A DNA stretch of 64,000 nt. Source: Erysipelotrichaceae bacterium (GTDB taxonomy: Bacteria > Bacillota_I > Bacilli_A > Erysipelotrichales > Erysipelotrichaceae). The notes under the pieces were generated by a model. That model searched no databases. It was given only the letters and a program-made list of their open reading frames with translations, and was not told the origin of the DNA. This document shows, in pieces, positions 50,750-59,449 of the stretch; position 1 is the stretch's first letter; every line of letters begins with the position of its first letter. The translations under genes were made by a program, and so were the position numbers. The DNA is taken from NCBI GenBank assembly GCA_017445225.1, contig JAFSUN010000003.1, positions 1 to 64,000 on the forward strand, written 5' to 3'.

Positions 50750-50782
50750 GAAAAGAACTGCTGTGAATACCTTCACTTCAGT
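50750..50782 (-). terminator. Terminator of the toxin-antitoxin operon
   Basis: ACTG-GTGAA / TTCAC-CAGT stem with small bulges, then TCTTTTCTT on the minus strand. Confidence 0.65.
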
Positions 50783-50803
50783 CCCTTATTAATGCTTGCT
50801 GTA

Positions 50804-51094
50804 CTAATTCCAATATCTTTTCAGCTGCTCATAGAAGTTTTCTCTGGTGCCAGCCATGATGATTACGATAACGGCATCATCTACATATTCGACCGTGTAA
50901 GCCAGTTCATAATTGATTCTGTTATGGTAGATGTCATAACTGCGAACCCCATTAAGATCACCCTTTTTGGCATCGCCAAGTTCAGGGTTTTCCATAATGG
51001 CGCGTATCGCTTCTTCATACAGTTTCTTAAGTTTCTGATCTTTTAGTTTTTTCAGGTATCTGGCAGCTGGAGGTAGGATCTTAACATCCGCCAT
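50804..51094 (-). CDS. RelE/ParE-family toxin
   Basis: 96 residues with the family start VKILPPAARYLKKL, then AIMENPELGDAKKGDLNGVRSYDIYHNRINYELAYTV-type core, broken here for brevity, and a VVIVIIMAGTREN-like end. Family members cleave mRNA on the ribosome or inhibit gyrase. Its ATG overlaps the antitoxin stop by one base. Confidence 0.87.
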   Translation of the reverse strand: MADVKILPPAARYLKKLKDQKLKKLYEEAIRAIMENPELGDAKKGDLNGVRSYDIYHNRINYELAYTVEYVDDAVIVIIMAGTRENFYEQLKRYWN

Positions 51095-51447
51095 TAATTA
51101 TCCTCATCAAAAACATCATGAAGGGTAAAAGTCTCTGCCTCCCCTCTGGCGGCTTTCTTTGCCATTTCCAGCATGTTTTCAATTGATGTTTTTACTTTTC
51201 CCTGTCTGATTTTATACTCTTTCAGCAAGGCAGTTCCTTCATATCCCTCACTGATGAGATCTGAAAGAATCTGTTCAGCGAATTCTCCACCGGCAGTATC
51301 TCTGGCGGGAACGATGACCAGAGCTCCATCCTTTACCATGCAGATGGCTTCCCTGTCAAAACCGAGTTCGGAAAAGAATTTCTGCGGAATCGTGAACTGC
51401 CTTTTTGAAGAAATGCTTACTCTCTTCTGCTCAAATAAATCAGTCAT
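51094..51447 (-). CDS. AbrB-type antitoxin
   Basis: N-terminal swapped-hairpin DNA-binding domain (VSISSKRQFTIPQKFFSELGF, residues 10-30), then a C-terminal toxin-neutralising tail. ATG at 51447 with AGGAG 9 bases upstream; a longer frame to 51558 crosses the promoter. Binds its own operator by family habit. Confidence 0.85.
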   Translation of the reverse strand: MTDLFEQKRVSISSKRQFTIPQKFFSELGFDREAICMVKDGALVIVPARDTAGGEFAEQILSDLISEGYEGTALLKEYKIRQGKVKTSIENMLEMAKKAARGEAETFTLHDVFDEDN

Positions 51448-51468
51448 ACCATGAATCTCCTTTCCAAT

Positions 51469-51524
51469 TTTCCTTGTTTCATTGTTTCCTTGTTTATTAT
51501 AACTTTTCCCCGCTCCTTTTTCAA
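51469..51524 (-). promoter_or_regulatory. Promoter and direct-repeat operator of the toxin-antitoxin operon
   Basis: -35 TTGAAA (51519-51524), 17-bp spacer, -10 TATAAT (51496-51501). Immediately downstream are two copies of AAACAAGGAAA (51485-51495 and 51469-51479) 16 bases apart, covering the transcription start. This suits binding by the AbrB-type antitoxin. Confidence 0.75.
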
Positions 51525-51561
51525 CACACTGTCTAATAGCGGATTTTTCCGAAAACACCTG

Positions 51562-51595
51562 AAAAAAGGCTGAAGCGATATTCTTTACTTCAGTC
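51562..51595 (-). terminator. ABC exporter terminator
   Basis: CTTCAG/CTGAAG arms around a 12-base loop, then six T's on the minus strand. Confidence 0.8.
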
Positions 51596-51606
51596 TTTTC
51601 ATTTGG

Positions 51607-53487
51607 TTAATCAAGTTCGGCCTTGCCGGTGTACAGCTGGTAGTAACGGCCCTTGTTCTGTAACAGGGCCTCATGATCACCTCTTTCAATGATCCGGCCA
51701 TGCTCCAGAACGATGATCGCATTGGAGTTGCGGACGGTTGAAAGACGGTGAGCGATGACGAAGACCGTCCGGCCCTGCATCAGCTTGTCCATGCCCTTCT
51801 CGATGACCCTTTCGGTGTGGGTATCGATGGAGGAGGTGGCCTCATCCAGAATCAGGACCGGCGGGTCACTGACGGCGGCACGGGCGATGTTAAGCAGCTG
51901 GCGCTGGCCCTGGGACAGGTTGGTGCCGTTGGCTGTCAGCATCGTATTGTAGCCTTCCGGCAGACGCTTGATGAAACTGTGGGCATTGGCCAGCTTGGCG
52001 GCCGCAATGCACTCTTCATCGGTGGCGTCCAGCTTGCCGTAGCGGATGTTATCCATGACTGTCCCGGAGAACAGGTTGGTATCCTGCAATACGACACCCA
52101 GGGAATTCCGCAGGGAACTCTTCTTAATGCGGCTGATCGGGATGCCGTCATAGGTGATCTCACCCTTCTGAACATCGTAGAAACGGTTGATCAGGTTGGT
52201 GATGGTGGTCTTGCCGGCTCCGGTTGAACCGACAAAGGCGATCTTCTGACCGGGCTTGGCGTACAGGGAAACATCCTGCAGGACGACCTTGCCCCTTTCA
52301 TACCAGAAGGTAACGTTATTCAATCTGATGTCACCCTTCAGTTCGGTCAGGGTTCCGTCAGCAGGATCCTTCCAGGCGAACATTTCCGTCCGGACATCCG
52401 TTTCCGTCAGATTTCCCTGCTCATCCTTTTCGACGTTGACCAGCTCGATCTTTCCCTCGTCTAACTCCGTCGGGGTATCGAGGACGTTGAAGACTCTTTC
52501 AGCACCGGCGATCGACATCATCATGCCGTTGAACTGCTGAGACAGGGAGCTGACCGGTCCGGCGATCTGCCGGCAGTACAGCAGGAACGAGGCTACGGAA
52601 CCGACATCCATGGTCTTGGCAATGCACATCCGGGCGCCCATGACCGCTACGACCGCATAGGCGATGTAGGAGAGGTTGGCGTTGATCGGCATCAGCGACT
52701 GGGCAAACATGTTGCTGCGGATGGAAGCTTCCATCGTGGCGTTATTGAAGACCGTAAAGCCGGCGACCGATTCCTTTTCATGACAGAAGACCTTGACTTC
52801 CTTCTGTCCCAGGAACATTTCCTCGGCATAGCCGTTGATGGCGCTGACCGTCTTCTGGATCCGCTTGAAGTACTTGCGGCTCATCTTGCCGACGAAGATG
52901 GAGATCAAGAGAACCATTACCAGCAGCGTCAGGGTGATGACCGTCAGTTTCGGTGACAGCGACAGCATCATCACGATGGATCCGGTCAGGGAGATCGTGG
53001 TGGCAAACAGCTGCGGCATCGAATCGGCGATCAGCGGCCTGATGGTATCGATGTCACTGGTATAGTAGTTCATCAGTTCGCCGTTGGTATGGCCGTCATA
53101 GAAGCTGACCGACATGTCCTGCATGTGACGGAACAGATCCGTGCGCATGTTGTGCAGGGTGCCGGTGGAGATGATGCTCATCAGTTTGCGGTAGCACCAG
53201 GAGGCGAAGACGCCGGCCAGGAACACGCAGGCCATCAGGATGAGATGGGAGATGAATCCGCTCAGATCGGGGTTTTCCTGCCCGATCAGCGGAGCGATGT
53301 AGTCATTGATCAGCGGCTTCATGAAATACGAGGATGCCACGGATGCCAGTGATTCAATGGCGATGAAGACAAAGACGAGAACGATCTGCCAGCGGAACTG
53401 GGTCAGATAGCTGAATATTCTCTTAACGGTGGCGGGAATGTTGTCGGCCTGCGACCGGCGCAGCTGACGGTATTTTACTTCGCTCAT
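51607..53487 (-). CDS. ABC exporter half with canonical ATPase site
   Basis: Six membrane helices (to about residue 330) and an ATPase domain: Walker A GSTGAGKTT, signature LSQGQRQ, Walker B VLILDEATSSID and switch His IAHRLS. 626 residues. It overlaps the other half by four bases; together they form a heterodimeric type-IV exporter, probably for drugs, lipids or peptides. Confidence 0.92.
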   Translation of the reverse strand: MSEVKYRQLRRSQADNIPATVKRIFSYLTQFRWQIVLVFVFIAIESLASVASSYFMKPLINDYIAPLIGQENPDLSGFISHLILMACVFLAGVFASWCYRKLMSIISTGTLHNMRTDLFRHMQDMSVSFYDGHTNGELMNYYTSDIDTIRPLIADSMPQLFATTISLTGSIVMMLSLSPKLTVITLTLLVMVLLISIFVGKMSRKYFKRIQKTVSAINGYAEEMFLGQKEVKVFCHEKESVAGFTVFNNATMEASIRSNMFAQSLMPINANLSYIAYAVVAVMGARMCIAKTMDVGSVASFLLYCRQIAGPVSSLSQQFNGMMMSIAGAERVFNVLDTPTELDEGKIELVNVEKDEQGNLTETDVRTEMFAWKDPADGTLTELKGDIRLNNVTFWYERGKVVLQDVSLYAKPGQKIAFVGSTGAGKTTITNLINRFYDVQKGEITYDGIPISRIKKSSLRNSLGVVLQDTNLFSGTVMDNIRYGKLDATDEECIAAAKLANAHSFIKRLPEGYNTMLTANGTNLSQGQRQLLNIARAAVSDPPVLILDEATSSIDTHTERVIEKGMDKLMQGRTVFVIAHRLSTVRNSNAIIVLEHGRIIERGDHEALLQNKGRYYQLYTGKAELD

Positions 53488-55223
53488 TCAGCCACCCCCT
53501 TTAACTGGGTCTCATAGAGATCGCGGTAGATCTCATTGCGGTTCATCAGCTCTTCATGGACACCCATGTCGGTGATCTTTCCGTCATCCATGACGATGAT
53601 CCGGTCAGCATCCATGATGGAGGAGATGCGCTGGGCAATGATGATCGTGGTCATGCCTCTGACCCTTTCGGCCAGAGCCGTCCGGATCCGCTTGTCGGTA
53701 TCGGTATCGACGGCCGAAGTGGAGTCGTCGAGAATGATGATCTTGGGTTTCTTAAGCAGCGCTCTGGCAATGCAGAGTCTCTGCTTCTGACCGCCGGAGA
53801 CGTTGACGCCGCCCTGGCCCAGCATCGTCTGATAGCCGTTGGGCTGGCGTAATATGAAGTCGTGGGCCTGGGCACATTCGGCCGCTTCCACTACTTCTTC
53901 ATGGCTGGCATTGGGATTGCCCCACTTGAGGTTTTCCTCAATCGTGCCGGAGAACAGGACGTTCTTCTGCAGGACCATTGCCACGTCTTTTCTCAGGTTA
54001 TTAAGCTTGTATTCCTTAACATTGTGACCGCCGACGATGACCTCACCTTCAGTGGCGTCATACAGTCTCGGCAGTAACTGCACCAGGGTGGTCTTGCTGG
54101 AGCCGGTGGAACCGATGATGCCGACGACTTCGCCGGAAGCGATCTTCAGGTTGACATCGGACAGGGCATTTTCCGCTGCCTTTTCGGAATACTTAAAGGA
54201 AACATCCCGGAATTCAATGGAGCCGTCTTCCGGAAGCAGTTCCGGATCACAGCCGTCATCGGTGATGTCGATCACTTCATCGAGGATCTCATTGGCTCTG
54301 TCTACCGAGGCCTGGGCAAAGATGATCTGCATTAAGGACATCGATAACATCATCAATGAGAACAGAATGGCTCTTAAGTAAGTAAGGTAGCTCATGAACT
54401 CACCCGTCAGCATCTTCCCGGCGATGATGTCCTGGCCGCCGAACCAGCTGACGGCGATCATGCAGCCGTACATCACCAGGTTGAACATCGGCGAGTTGAG
54501 GATGACGAGCTTTTCCGCGAAGCGCTGCTGCTTCATGACTCCTTCACTGGTAACACGGAACTTGTTCTTCTCAAAGTCTTCCCTTACAAAGGTCTTGACG
54601 ACGCGGATGCCGACGAAGTTCTCTTCCAGAGAGCCGTTCATCGCATCGAACTTTCTCATCAGTACCCGGAAACGGGGATGAGCGTAGTGGGAAATGAAAT
54701 ACAGTCCGGCACCCAGGATCGGGATGGCCACGAAGAAGACACTGGCCAGGGAGGAATTGATGGTAAAGACCATGTAGGTGGAGACGATCAGCTGCATCGG
54801 GCTTCTTACCAGCGTTCTGACGATGGACAGATAGGCCATGCGGATCTCTCTCATGTCCTTGGTCATTCTGGTGACCAGGGACGGAACCTCAAACTTATCC
54901 ATGTTCTTGAAGCTGAAGGCCTGGATCTTCTCGTACATGGCGATGCGGATGTTGCGGACAAAGCCGCTGGAAGCCCAGGCGGCACAGATGCCGCTGGCGG
55001 CTCCCGTCAGCATCGCGGCGACCGACAGGATGACCATCTGTTTGCCCAGCTGGTAGATCAGCTGGAGGTTGCTGCCGCCGGCACCGTTAATGCCTTCGTC
55101 GATGATCCGGGACATCAGTCTGGGGATGAATACGTCAAATACGACCTCAGCAGTTACCAATAACGGCGCCAGTATGGCCGCGAACATGAACTGCTTGGTG
55201 TATTTTCTCAACAGTCTGAACAA
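53484..55223 (-). CDS. ABC exporter half with degenerate ATPase site
   Basis: Same layout, 579 residues: Walker A GSTGSSKTT, signature VSGGQKQ. Walker B ends IIILDDSTSAVD, with Asp in place of the catalytic Glu, and the switch His is Gln (IAQRIS). This marks the degenerate half typical of heterodimeric exporters. Start is TTG at 55223 after GGGGGAG. Confidence 0.92.
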   Translation of the reverse strand: MFRLLRKYTKQFMFAAILAPLLVTAEVVFDVFIPRLMSRIIDEGINGAGGSNLQLIYQLGKQMVILSVAAMLTGAASGICAAWASSGFVRNIRIAMYEKIQAFSFKNMDKFEVPSLVTRMTKDMREIRMAYLSIVRTLVRSPMQLIVSTYMVFTINSSLASVFFVAIPILGAGLYFISHYAHPRFRVLMRKFDAMNGSLEENFVGIRVVKTFVREDFEKNKFRVTSEGVMKQQRFAEKLVILNSPMFNLVMYGCMIAVSWFGGQDIIAGKMLTGEFMSYLTYLRAILFSLMMLSMSLMQIIFAQASVDRANEILDEVIDITDDGCDPELLPEDGSIEFRDVSFKYSEKAAENALSDVNLKIASGEVVGIIGSTGSSKTTLVQLLPRLYDATEGEVIVGGHNVKEYKLNNLRKDVAMVLQKNVLFSGTIEENLKWGNPNASHEEVVEAAECAQAHDFILRQPNGYQTMLGQGGVNVSGGQKQRLCIARALLKKPKIIILDDSTSAVDTDTDKRIRTALAERVRGMTTIIIAQRISSIMDADRIIVMDDGKITDMGVHEELMNRNEIYRDLYETQLKGVAE

Positions 55224-55309
55224 ATAAACTCCCCCTTTCCGTGTTCATAAGTCAATTGTCATGTAAGTATTTTAAACTCCAGTTCTCCGCTTTTCAACGG
55301 AATGAACCG

Positions 55310-55969
55310 TCAGATTATGTAGGTTTTGGTGATTTTCATTCCCGTCTTATACTGCGGCCACAGCTGGCCGAGTCTTTCATAAAACTGTCTGGAGTGATTG
55401 TCTACCTTCAGATGCGCCAGTTCATGGCAATAGACGTATCTGATGCCTTCCGGCGGCAGGGCCACGCACCACAGATTCATGATGATCTTTCGGCGATTGC
55501 AGAAGCAGCTGCCCCAGCGGCCGGTCGCAAACCGGTAAGCCAGCTGGTAGTCGCCCACTTCATCGTTCAGCAATGAATGAAAATGATCCAGATACTGATC
55601 CAGCGTCTGCTGGCAGAAATTCCTAAAGGCCTTCTTGCGGGCGGTGTCACTGGGACCGCTGATCAATAACCAGTCCCCTCTTAATTCCACCCCTGAAGGG
55701 CCGTCGGCTAAAACCACGGCATATCTTTCACCCAGAACATAGGCTTCCGCGCCAACCTGCCATTGGAAGGAAGCGTGCTTACGGGGATCGTTGAGATGCT
55801 TCTGGAGCCAGGACTCCTTGCTGAGAATGAAGTCGATGATCTCCTGCTCGCTGACATTGTCAGCCGCATTGACCAGGATCTCGGAGCCCTTCACCTTCAG
55901 AGTGGTGCGCTTATAGCCCCGGGTCAGCAGAATGTGCCGGCCGTTAACTGTCAGCTGACGTGGCTGCAT
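55310..55969 (-). CDS. YgjP-like metal-dependent hydrolase
   Basis: Zinc HExxH motif in VYCHELAHLKVDNHS near residue 182, preceded by RWGSCFCNRRKIIMNLW, typical of the YgjP/DUF45 family. 219 residues, cytoplasmic. The start overlaps the end of the ABC-F gene by 26 bases. Peptidase substrate unknown. Confidence 0.85.
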   Translation of the reverse strand: MQPRQLTVNGRHILLTRGYKRTTLKVKGSEILVNAADNVSEQEIIDFILSKESWLQKHLNDPRKHASFQWQVGAEAYVLGERYAVVLADGPSGVELRGDWLLISGPSDTARKKAFRNFCQQTLDQYLDHFHSLLNDEVGDYQLAYRFATGRWGSCFCNRRKIIMNLWCVALPPEGIRYVYCHELAHLKVDNHSRQFYERLGQLWPQYKTGMKITKTYII

Positions 55970-57806
55970 ACTCTTCCCACTCTTCCATTAAATGCGCGAT
56001 CTCATTGTGCTTTTCATCGATCGCCTCTTCCAGAGCATCCATCTTGCGGTTGTCATGGTAGTATTCGGGATCAAAGCGCTTTTCCCGCAGTTCTTCCAGT
56101 TCCCTTTCCGCTCTGGTGATCATCCTTTCCAGCTGGGCGGTCTTCTTGACGTTTTCCCGCTGCTGCTTGGCCTGGGAGACCGGTTTCTTCTCTTCCGCCG
56201 GCTTCTCGGATATTATTGGCTTATGATCCTTTTCCATGTATTCATCGTAATTCAGGGGATAGAACGCCGTCTTGTCTCCTTCCACGCAGAGGATGCAGGT
56301 AGCCAGTTTCTGAATGAAATAACGGTCATGCGATACGAATATCAGGGTCCCGGTATAGCTCTGCAGAGCGTCTTCCAGGGCCTCCTTGCCCATGATGTCC
56401 AGGTGGTTGGTCGGCTCGTCCAGCACCAGCAGGTTGGGCTGCTGCAGCATCAGCTTGGCCAGGGAAAGGCGGACCTTCTCCCCGCCGCTTAAGACGTCGC
56501 AGCTCTTGAAGACATCATCAGCCGTGAACATGAACTGCCCCAGCACCTTTCTGACAGCCGTGTGGTCCAGCTCCGGATGTTCATCCCAGACCTCTTCCAG
56601 TACCGTACGGCTGGTGGAGAACTGGGCCAGCTGCTGATCAAAGTAGGCGGCCTCGATCTGATGACCGAACATGTACTCGCCGCCTAACGGTTCCACCATG
56701 CCCATCAGAGTCTTGACCAGGGTACTCTTGCCCAGGCCGTTGGGCCCGATGATGGCCAGCTTCTGGCCGTTGGTGATCTGAAAGCTGACCGTACATAACG
56801 GCTTATCGTAGCCGATGGTCAGGTTATCGACCGTCAGGACGCTGGTGCCGCCCTTGATCTTGGGGTCAAAGCGCAGCTTGAAGTTGGCCTTGTCTTCGCG
56901 CGGTCTTTCGACCCGCTCCATCCGGTCCAGATACTTGATCTTGCTCTGGGCGAAGGCGGCCTTCTCCTTCTTGTAGCGGAATTTCTCGATCAGGGCACTC
57001 AGCCTTTCGATCTCTTCCTGCTGATTCTTATAGCGTCGCATCTGCTGCTGCACCAGGATCTTCTTCTGGGCAACATAGGATGTATAGTTACCGGTAAAAT
57101 GATTGAGTTTTCCAAACTCAAATTCATAGACTTCGGAAACGATCTTGTCCATGAACATGCGGTCGTGGGATACGATGACGATGGCCTTGGGATACTTGCG
57201 CAGGTAATCCTCCAGCCATTCAATGGTCGTGATGTCCAGGTGGTTGGTCGGCTCATCCAGCAACAGGATGTCCGGCTTCATCAATAACAGCTTGACAAAG
57301 GCGATCCGGGTCTTCTGGCCGCCGGAAAAGGTGTTCAGCGGGCGGTCCAGATCCTCGATCGGAAAGCCGAAGCGGGTAAACAGAGCGATCTGCTCCTGGT
57401 TGTAGTTATAACCGTTGCCGGCTTCAAAGCGATGCTGCAGCTGATCGTACTGCCGGATCAGGTTCTCATCGTCGTATTCACTCTCCAGCCGTTTGCCCAG
57501 TTCATCCAGCTGCTGCTTGATCGCCAGCAGTTCGGCAAAGACCTTGTTGAACTCCTCCCTGACGGTCAGGGACTCATCTTCAAAGGCCATCTGGGCCAGA
57601 TAACCGATGGTGGCATTGGCCGACTTGGTCAGGGTACCGCCATCCAATGGCAAAAGACCACTTATTATCTTTAATAAAGTGGTCTTACCGCATCCGTTGC
57701 GTCCGATAATGGCGATCTTCTTGTTTTCCTTTATCTCAAACTGAATGTTTTCGAACAGTATTTCTCCTGCAAAGTCTTTCGTTCCGTTTCTGACCTGTAG
57801 TAACAT
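55944..57806 (-). CDS. ABC-F family ribosome-associated ATPase
   Basis: Two ATPase domains without membrane parts: GRNGCGKTT / FSGGQKTR / LLLDEPTNHLD and GPNGLGKST / LSGGEKVR / LVLDEPTNHLD, joined by a linker of about 80 residues (helical, Arg/Lys/Gln rich). A coiled C-terminal tail follows. Such proteins act on the ribosome, in translation or antibiotic protection; which cannot be told. 620 residues. Confidence 0.92.
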   Translation of the reverse strand: MLLQVRNGTKDFAGEILFENIQFEIKENKKIAIIGRNGCGKTTLLKIISGLLPLDGGTLTKSANATIGYLAQMAFEDESLTVREEFNKVFAELLAIKQQLDELGKRLESEYDDENLIRQYDQLQHRFEAGNGYNYNQEQIALFTRFGFPIEDLDRPLNTFSGGQKTRIAFVKLLLMKPDILLLDEPTNHLDITTIEWLEDYLRKYPKAIVIVSHDRMFMDKIVSEVYEFEFGKLNHFTGNYTSYVAQKKILVQQQMRRYKNQQEEIERLSALIEKFRYKKEKAAFAQSKIKYLDRMERVERPREDKANFKLRFDPKIKGGTSVLTVDNLTIGYDKPLCTVSFQITNGQKLAIIGPNGLGKSTLVKTLMGMVEPLGGEYMFGHQIEAAYFDQQLAQFSTSRTVLEEVWDEHPELDHTAVRKVLGQFMFTADDVFKSCDVLSGGEKVRLSLAKLMLQQPNLLVLDEPTNHLDIMGKEALEDALQSYTGTLIFVSHDRYFIQKLATCILCVEGDKTAFYPLNYDEYMEKDHKPIISEKPAEEKKPVSQAKQQRENVKKTAQLERMITRAERELEELREKRFDPEYYHDNRKMDALEEAIDEKHNEIAHLMEEWEEYAATSADS

Positions 57807-57819
57807 GTTCCCTCACTGT

Positions 57820-59169
57820 CTATTGTTTGCTGGTGTCTTCCTTTACTCCCTTGATGGTTTCCAGAATACCCTCAGCGATGGCATTGGCAATGGCGTCGCG
57901 GTTTTCGTTCCAGCGGCCGACGGCTTCCGCATCCCTGATGTTGAGCAGGGTCAGCTTGACGGCGTTGACACCGTAGATGCTGTCGGCAGAGAAGGCCGCG
58001 TTCTTTCTGGAAGTTTCCGAATAGCTGCCGGCACCCAGAACCTTGCCGCCGAGCTCTCTGATTTCCCAGTCAGAATCGTACCTGGTGCCGTCATCCTTGC
58101 TGGTGGCTCCGCTGGAGGCCTTCAGCTGACCGCCGTCTTCCTTATAGAAGCCCAGGGCAGCCAGACGGCTGTACATCGGCCGGGCAAATTTATCTGATGC
58201 ATATGCTGAATAAATGGTGCTGATCTCGGAATTGGCCGTGGTCATGTCCAGCATGATGGCATACTTGTTATTACCGTTATAGATTCTGTTAGCCAGTCCG
58301 CCTTCGCCATAGTAGAGGATCTGCTCATTGTGAGCGTCCTTGACGATCCGGACCTTCAGGCCTTCGGCTTCCAGCTTATCCCTGACGGTCTCGGCTACGG
58401 CCCACAGCTCCACGCCTTCGATGATGCCGTTGGCATGTTCGCCATCCAGCGAAACGTTGGTCTGTAACAGGGCCGGGGCGGTAATGATGGCGACATCGTA
58501 GTCGATGGTGGCCTCGGTTACCTCTTCGGTGGTGACCTTGATGTACAGATAGGACCTGTCGAGTACGGATTCGGTCTGGCCTTCAGCGTCAAACAGGGCA
58601 CTGTTGGCGATGAGTTCCGCCTTGATCCGCTTGCCGTTTCTGGTTACGGAATAAGCGGTGTTGTTGACGTAGATGTTGGCCGGCATGTAGACGCGGCGGT
58701 AGTTTTCATTGACGACGGAATATACTGAATAGAAACCGTCCTTCAGCTGTCCGATCTGGATGCCGCCGTCGACCTTGTCGGTGATGTCAAACTTGACTTC
58801 GGTGCCGGTGCACAGATCGACCAGGGCCAGCACTTCGCCGCCCAGGGTATCGGATGATGCCATGTTGCGGTCATAGCTCTGGTAGTAGAGGTTGATGGAC
58901 TCACCGTAGAAGTTGTAGTCATTCAAAACCACCGGATTGTTCCGGTCTTCCTTCTGAATGACCTGCAGGGTCTTCTTGCTGTTGAGGTTACAGATCTTGT
59001 AGATCTCCGGCGTCGGCTTCTTAGTCAGCAAGCCGACAATCAGTGAGATGAGCAGATAAAAGATGAGAAAGACCAGAACCAGCAGCGGAATGACCCTCTT
59101 CCAGTTCACTCTTTTCCAGTCAATTGCATTCTTGATCTTATTGAAAAATCCTTTTATCTTTTCCATCAT
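57820..59169 (-). CDS. Membrane-anchored protein with a degenerate amidase_3-like domain
   Basis: One N-terminal membrane helix (residues 26-48), a beta-rich part, then from about residue 235 a domain that echoes N-acetylmuramoyl-L-alanine amidase: DGEHANGIIEGVEL, AETVRDKLEAEGLKVRIV. The first zinc His (GEH) and Glu (GVEL) can be placed, but the third His (usually S-I-H-x-N) is replaced by MLDMTTAN. It may be a non-catalytic wall-binding or regulatory protein. GGAGG lies 7 bases upstream of the ATG. 449 residues. Confidence 0.65.
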   Translation of the reverse strand: MMEKIKGFFNKIKNAIDWKRVNWKRVIPLLVLVFLIFYLLISLIVGLLTKKPTPEIYKICNLNSKKTLQVIQKEDRNNPVVLNDYNFYGESINLYYQSYDRNMASSDTLGGEVLALVDLCTGTEVKFDITDKVDGGIQIGQLKDGFYSVYSVVNENYRRVYMPANIYVNNTAYSVTRNGKRIKAELIANSALFDAEGQTESVLDRSYLYIKVTTEEVTEATIDYDVAIITAPALLQTNVSLDGEHANGIIEGVELWAVAETVRDKLEAEGLKVRIVKDAHNEQILYYGEGGLANRIYNGNNKYAIMLDMTTANSEISTIYSAYASDKFARPMYSRLAALGFYKEDGGQLKASSGATSKDDGTRYDSDWEIRELGGKVLGAGSYSETSRKNAAFSADSIYGVNAVKLTLLNIRDAEAVGRWNENRDAIANAIAEGILETIKGVKEDTSKQ

Positions 59170-59289
59170 AAAAACACCTCCGACACTACGCCACTTTCAT
59201 TATACTACATTTGAATTCCAGTGGAAAAATATTCCTTGCAAATCCAACAAAAATCAGCAAGGCTTTGATACAGCTGCGTCTCAAACATA

Positions 59290-59394
59290 AAACAGTGTTT
59301 TTCCGGTAAAAACCGTTCTTTTTACATCTGATGTGATTTTTGATCGTTTTTTACACTATTCAGTGTGTTTTTCACATGGTTTTTACACTGTTTC
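59290..59394 (-). repeat. Cluster of short WGTGWAAAAA-type repeats
   Basis: The minus strand carries four spaced copies similar to AGTGTAAAAA, CATGTGAAAAA, TAGTGTAAAAA and GATGTAAAAA, plus a CGGTTTTTACCG palindrome. They lie between the asnS terminator and the amidase-like gene, in its likely promoter region. Role unknown. Confidence 0.5.
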
Positions 59395-59433
59395 CAAAAA
59401 AGAGAAGCCCTGTTTTGAAACAGCAGCTTCTCT
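59395..59433 (-). terminator. asnS terminator
   Basis: AGAGAAGC-CTGTTT / AAACAG-GCTTCTCT followed by TTTTTT on the minus strand. Confidence 0.87.
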
Positions 59434-59449
59434 GATTGATTTTCCTTTT

